Below are positions 60,772 through 64,000 of a DNA stretch of 64,000 nucleotides, piece after piece. Numbering within the stretch: the first letter of the stretch is position 1; each line of letters opens with the position of its first letter. The DNA lies in contig OY855913.1 in assembly GCA_963693305.1 (NCBI GenBank), positions 21,808,114-21,872,113 of the forward strand, written 5' to 3'. The DNA is from Meandrina meandrites (lineage: Eukaryota; Cnidaria; Anthozoa; Scleractinia; Meandrinidae). The notes below the pieces were generated by a model. That model saw only the letters and a program-made list of their open reading frames with translations, was not told where the DNA came from and made no database searches. The position numbers and the translations under genes were made by a program.

Positions 60772-63345
60772 AATATAGATAGATAGATGCTTTATTAAAA
60801 CTAAATTGCAACCCGAGGGTTGAATTATATAGTTTTTTACAAAAAAATTACAATGGTTAAAAAAGGTTAAAATTACATATACAAAAAAATATACAACTAT
60901 GAAATGTCAAATATTTAAAATTTGAGCGCATTGCTAAGAATGAATGAGTTCTTCAATCTATTTGTCTTAAAATTAGCATTAAATTTTCGTTTCTTCCTCA
61001 AATTGTAATGACAGGTGTTCCTCTCTGGGAGTAAATTATGGAGTTTGTTATTCGTGTCTTCTACAATCTTTGAAAAAAGCTTGTTCGTTAGGGACTGTCT
61101 TCTTGCTGAAAGAGTTTCAAGACCGGCCTGAGCCAAAGCTTCTTGGTAGGGCTTGAAAGGAAAAATGATGCGCATTGCCCTCCTTTGGATCCTCTCTAAC
61201 TCTTCTGAAAGGTACATTGGAAGACTATCATGGAATACTGGACAAGCATATTCAGTAAGAGGACGAATACAAGTTCGATAAAATTGAATTAGCTCCTGTG
61301 TTCCGAGACCAGAGCGTTTGAGCTGCGACAGACAATACATTCGTTTCCTAGATTTCTTTCCGATTTCTTCAATGTGACAATTCCATTTAAGGTTACATGT
61401 AATGTGCATACCTAGAATCTTAGCCTTGGGAACGCATTCGATTTCACTACCATTAATTACAATGGGGTCAAAGGAATTGTTTGCTGTACTAAAAGTTATT
61501 CGAAGTTCCTTGCACTTTGCCTCATTGAGCTGGAACTTGTCTTCAGCTGCTCTGGTTACGAAGGTATCAACGGCGGTTTGGATGGTACTTGGCCGGTTCT
61601 TGGCTACGGTTTCTGAGATGGTGGTGTCGTCAACGTATTTCCATAGCTTGTTATCAGGAATGTCGAGTTCATTAATCATAATGATGAACAGCCACGGGCC
61701 AAGCTTAGTCCCTTGGGGGACCCCTGCTGGGATTGCCCCCCACTCAGAGAAGCAGTCGGAGCCGAGCTTCACTCGTTGCTTGCGGTCGGTAAGAAAATCG
61801 ATAATCCAGAACAGAATAGCCTCAGGGAGATCATAGTTGTGCAGTTTATTGATCAATATGTGATGATCAATAAGATCAAAGGCTTTCTTGAAGTCGAACA
61901 GGACCGCCCTTACTGTGGCTCCATCACCGTCGGTTGCACTGTTCCATTCGTGAATCATGCTGATAAGCGCTTCAGTTGTACTTGAAGAGGGGACAGTACC
62001 AAACTGCCTTGGATCCACTTTTGCGAGTACAGCTGGTTTAATATAACGGTCAACGATAAACTCCTCTGCCAGTTTCGAGAGGATAGGTGTAAGCGAAATT
62101 GGTCTCAAATGCTTATTCACATCCTGGACTGGAATTTGTTTGGGAATAGGAGTAATGTCAGCATGTTTCCAGGAATGTGGTAATGTAGCCTCCTTGTAGG
62201 AGCAGTTGAGAATGTCCGTGATGACTGGAGCAAGGAGGTCTGCGTTCTCTTTCAGTAACCATGCGGGCATGTTGTCTGGCCCAGAAGCCTTCGCTGGATT
62301 CAAGGACGCAAGTTTTCGGAAAACACAGGTCTCGGAAATGGGGGGTAGGTCGGTATAATGTGCGTCACATGAAGTACGGGGAGCCAGTGGTGTAAAGGTG
62401 CTCATTGGGGCCAGGAATGCTTTATTAATAGTGTTGGCGAGGGCGGTGGAGTTTAGAACGGGCCCTTGGTCGATATTACGCAAGACTGATATTGTGTCTG
62501 TGCGGGTGGCAGCCTGCATCCCGGCGAGTTTCTTCACCTCCTTCCACCACCTGCGAGGCTCACAGTCCCTTAGTTGTTCTACGTTTGACGCATAGTATTT
62601 GGCCCGGCATAACTTGCGTAGCCGGTTTACACTGTTTCGCAGGCGGCGGAAATTGGCATCGTCCCCTCGGGCAAGAGCTCTCTGTCGTTCACGTATCATG
62701 GATTTCAGCCGTTCGTTAATCCACGGGGGATCGTTGATGGAAAGCTTCTTTGACCTTAGGGGAAGCAGTGTGTCCATACCTAACTTAATAGCAAACTCCA
62801 GAGTATTTGTTTTCTCTTCACAGGAGACCTTTGTCCCAACGAGAAGGTCAAGGTCGACCTCTTCAAGATATTTCCGTATAGCTAGACGCTTTGTTGTTCT
62901 CAGATCTCTTGATTTTATTACGATCTTGTTTTTAGGGAAATCGCTTCTTGCCAAAGGTTTGACTTCAACAGTGTCGTGGTCGGAGAGGCCAAAGTTAGGT
63001 CGCTTTATAGGCACCTCGTAGAAAGCGCCTAAATTGGTAAACACAAGATCCAGCATGCTCGACCCACGAGTTGGAAACGGGACTATTTGTTTAAGTCCGT
63101 GAGCGTTTTTAACATAGCTGAGATCAAGTTTGTTAAAGTCACCGACGAGTAGAAGACCGGAATCGGGGAGTCGAGCTTCAATGCTGGATAACGATTCGTG
63201 CAGGTACTCTGACATTAGGCGATCACAAGCGCTTGGCGGATGGTAAACAACTCCAATAATAATCGAATTGTTTGGCAAGCTAAAACGTTTCTGCCTTTGT
63301 TGCCGGAGAATCAAGAAAAACAAATGTAATACGCAGTGGACCGTT
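60772..63345 (-). mobile_element. 5'-truncated CR1/jockey-type LINE
   Basis: The minus-strand element ends at its 3' side in AATAAAGC followed by (ATCT)n at about 60775-60795, the short tandem tail usual for such LINEs. Its protein starts inside the endonuclease domain, so the 5' end is missing. The reverse transcriptase part is unbroken. The 5' border is approximate. Confidence 0.8.
60915..63323 (-). CDS. LINE endonuclease (partial) - reverse transcriptase
   Basis: 802 residues in one frame. AP-endonuclease remainder: GVVYHPP (24-30), GDFN (61-64) and SDHD (114-117), which are the last catalytic motifs of that fold; the N-terminal third is missing. A basic linker region with RERQRAL lies at about 211-217. 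Reverse transcriptase: LRPISLTPILSK (406-417), DFKKAFDLIDHH (477-488), AGVPQGTKLGPWLF (533-546) and the catalytic YVDD (563-566). The C-terminal domain with CIRPLTEYACPVF and RRAMRI segments is typical of jockey/CR1-type LINEs. The chosen ATG is simply the first in frame and not the original start. Enzyme residues are intact, but the truncated endonuclease makes autonomous movement unlikely. Confidence 0.85.
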   Translation of the reverse strand: MFFLILRQQRQKRFSLPNNSIIIGVVYHPPSACDRLMSEYLHESLSSIEARLPDSGLLLVGDFNKLDLSYVKNAHGLKQIVPFPTRGSSMLDLVFTNLGAFYEVPIKRPNFGLSDHDTVEVKPLARSDFPKNKIVIKSRDLRTTKRLAIRKYLEEVDLDLLVGTKVSCEEKTNTLEFAIKLGMDTLLPLRSKKLSINDPPWINERLKSMIRERQRALARGDDANFRRLRNSVNRLRKLCRAKYYASNVEQLRDCEPRRWWKEVKKLAGMQAATRTDTISVLRNIDQGPVLNSTALANTINKAFLAPMSTFTPLAPRTSCDAHYTDLPPISETCVFRKLASLNPAKASGPDNMPAWLLKENADLLAPVITDILNCSYKEATLPHSWKHADITPIPKQIPVQDVNKHLRPISLTPILSKLAEEFIVDRYIKPAVLAKVDPRQFGTVPSSSTTEALISMIHEWNSATDGDGATVRAVLFDFKKAFDLIDHHILINKLHNYDLPEAILFWIIDFLTDRKQRVKLGSDCFSEWGAIPAGVPQGTKLGPWLFIIMINELDIPDNKLWKYVDDTTISETVAKNRPSTIQTAVDTFVTRAAEDKFQLNEAKCKELRITFSTANNSFDPIVINGSEIECVPKAKILGMHITCNLKWNCHIEEIGKKSRKRMYCLSQLKRSGLGTQELIQFYRTCIRPLTEYACPVFHDSLPMYLSEELERIQRRAMRIIFPFKPYQEALAQAGLETLSARRQSLTNKLFSKIVEDTNNKLHNLLPERNTCHYNLRKKRKFNANFKTNRLKNSFILSNALKF

Positions 63346-64000
63346 CATATTCGGACGTGATGTGAATTCTGATGGTCTTGTATACAACAAAGGGTATTTA
63401 ACTCACGACACGCTGTTTGATTAAACTTAAAAGAATCCTTAAATCGGACATAGACAGTAAGACACTACCTCTCTGAAACCTCTATTTTCATTCGCCCGCT
63501 GTAAACACAACCTCTTTTGTTATTCAGGGATAGGGGCATTGTAAATGCCTGTTATGTATTGTTTTAGGAACCAATGAAATAACTCGTTCCGAGAGGTAGT
63601 GGGCGACCCGACATATTAGGGTCGAGTATTTCTAAAGCGGCATCAGGCACGCAACACCAGGTAGCCTCGTTATCAGGAGTTTTCTGCCTCGTCTCCGTGT
63701 GAATTATCTTACTGAACTGACGTAGTACCCTACCAGCCGGACCTTCTGCCGTTGTACCAGCCTTGCAATCAATTTTAATCTGCACTCAGCAAGAGAAAAG
63801 TCAAGTATCTTTCTTCTTCGTTGCGTGGTCCACTACATCGAAACATTTTTCACAATTAATGCCTTCACAAAGAGAAATGGTATTTTCTCTTGCTTGACAT
63901 TCTCTTACGCAGGGGGACGCGAGATAATTGATATCATTCGACAAGATCATTCCTCTCTGTTGTTATTGTTGAAAAAAGGTTGACAACGCAACACGTAAAT
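63346..64000. other. Right-edge spacer
   Basis: No gene or element recognised; one short basic frame on the minus strand at 63564-63785 without motifs. Confidence 0.4.

Overview
This is a eukaryotic, AT-rich, intron-rich and repeat-dense window, most likely from a cnidarian and probably an anthozoan such as a stony coral. That assignment is inference. It rests on metazoan genes split by short GT-AG exons, a tRNA-derived SINE type common in cnidarian genomes, Penelope-like, DIRS-like and BEL/Pao retroelements side by side, and very many foldback and terminal-inverted-repeat (TIR) elements. There is no operon or prokaryotic gene organisation.

Host genes. From the left edge to 7325 (minus) lie the first ten coding exons of HADHA, the mitochondrial trifunctional enzyme alpha subunit; the rest of the gene is off the window. 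Head-to-head with it, 181 bp away, a complete nine-exon AMDHD2 (N-acetylglucosamine-6-phosphate deacetylase, 403 aa) runs 7507-13440 (plus). At 14743-15717 (minus) is an intronless 324-residue seven-transmembrane protein that I do not recognise. Two tandem copies of an SLC16/monocarboxylate-transporter-like gene follow on the plus strand. The right copy (52367-56971, four exons, 453 aa) is complete. The left copy (25735-29126) has lost the large second exon and is out of frame, so it is probably a pseudogene.

Mobile DNA between the genes. A decayed DIRS-like element (17.57-19.72 kb, minus) has been cut by two younger non-autonomous elements. From 21.9 to 28 kb there are TIR elements, two with clear 9-bp target duplications. 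A BEL/Pao LTR retrotransposon (33703-40171, minus) looks freshly inserted: 312-bp LTRs identical by eye, a 5-bp target duplication, a tRNA-Tyr-type primer site and one uninterrupted 1896-codon frame. From 41.8 to 47.4 kb there are four decayed Penelope-like fragments with hammerhead-ribozyme-like motifs beside two of them. A CR1/jockey-type LINE with an intact reverse transcriptase frame fills 60.77-63.35 kb (minus). Microsatellites include about 670 bp of (GAAC)n in intron 1 of the complete transporter gene.

The transporter duplication works as an internal clock. Intron sequence is still alignable between the copies, and one small foldback element with a 9-bp target duplication is present in one copy and absent from the other. 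The most noteworthy items are the Penelope/hammerhead cluster, the young BEL element, the exon-loss transporter duplicate with its empty-site insertion, and nested elements with readable target duplications. All calls come from reading the sequence; no database search was run.
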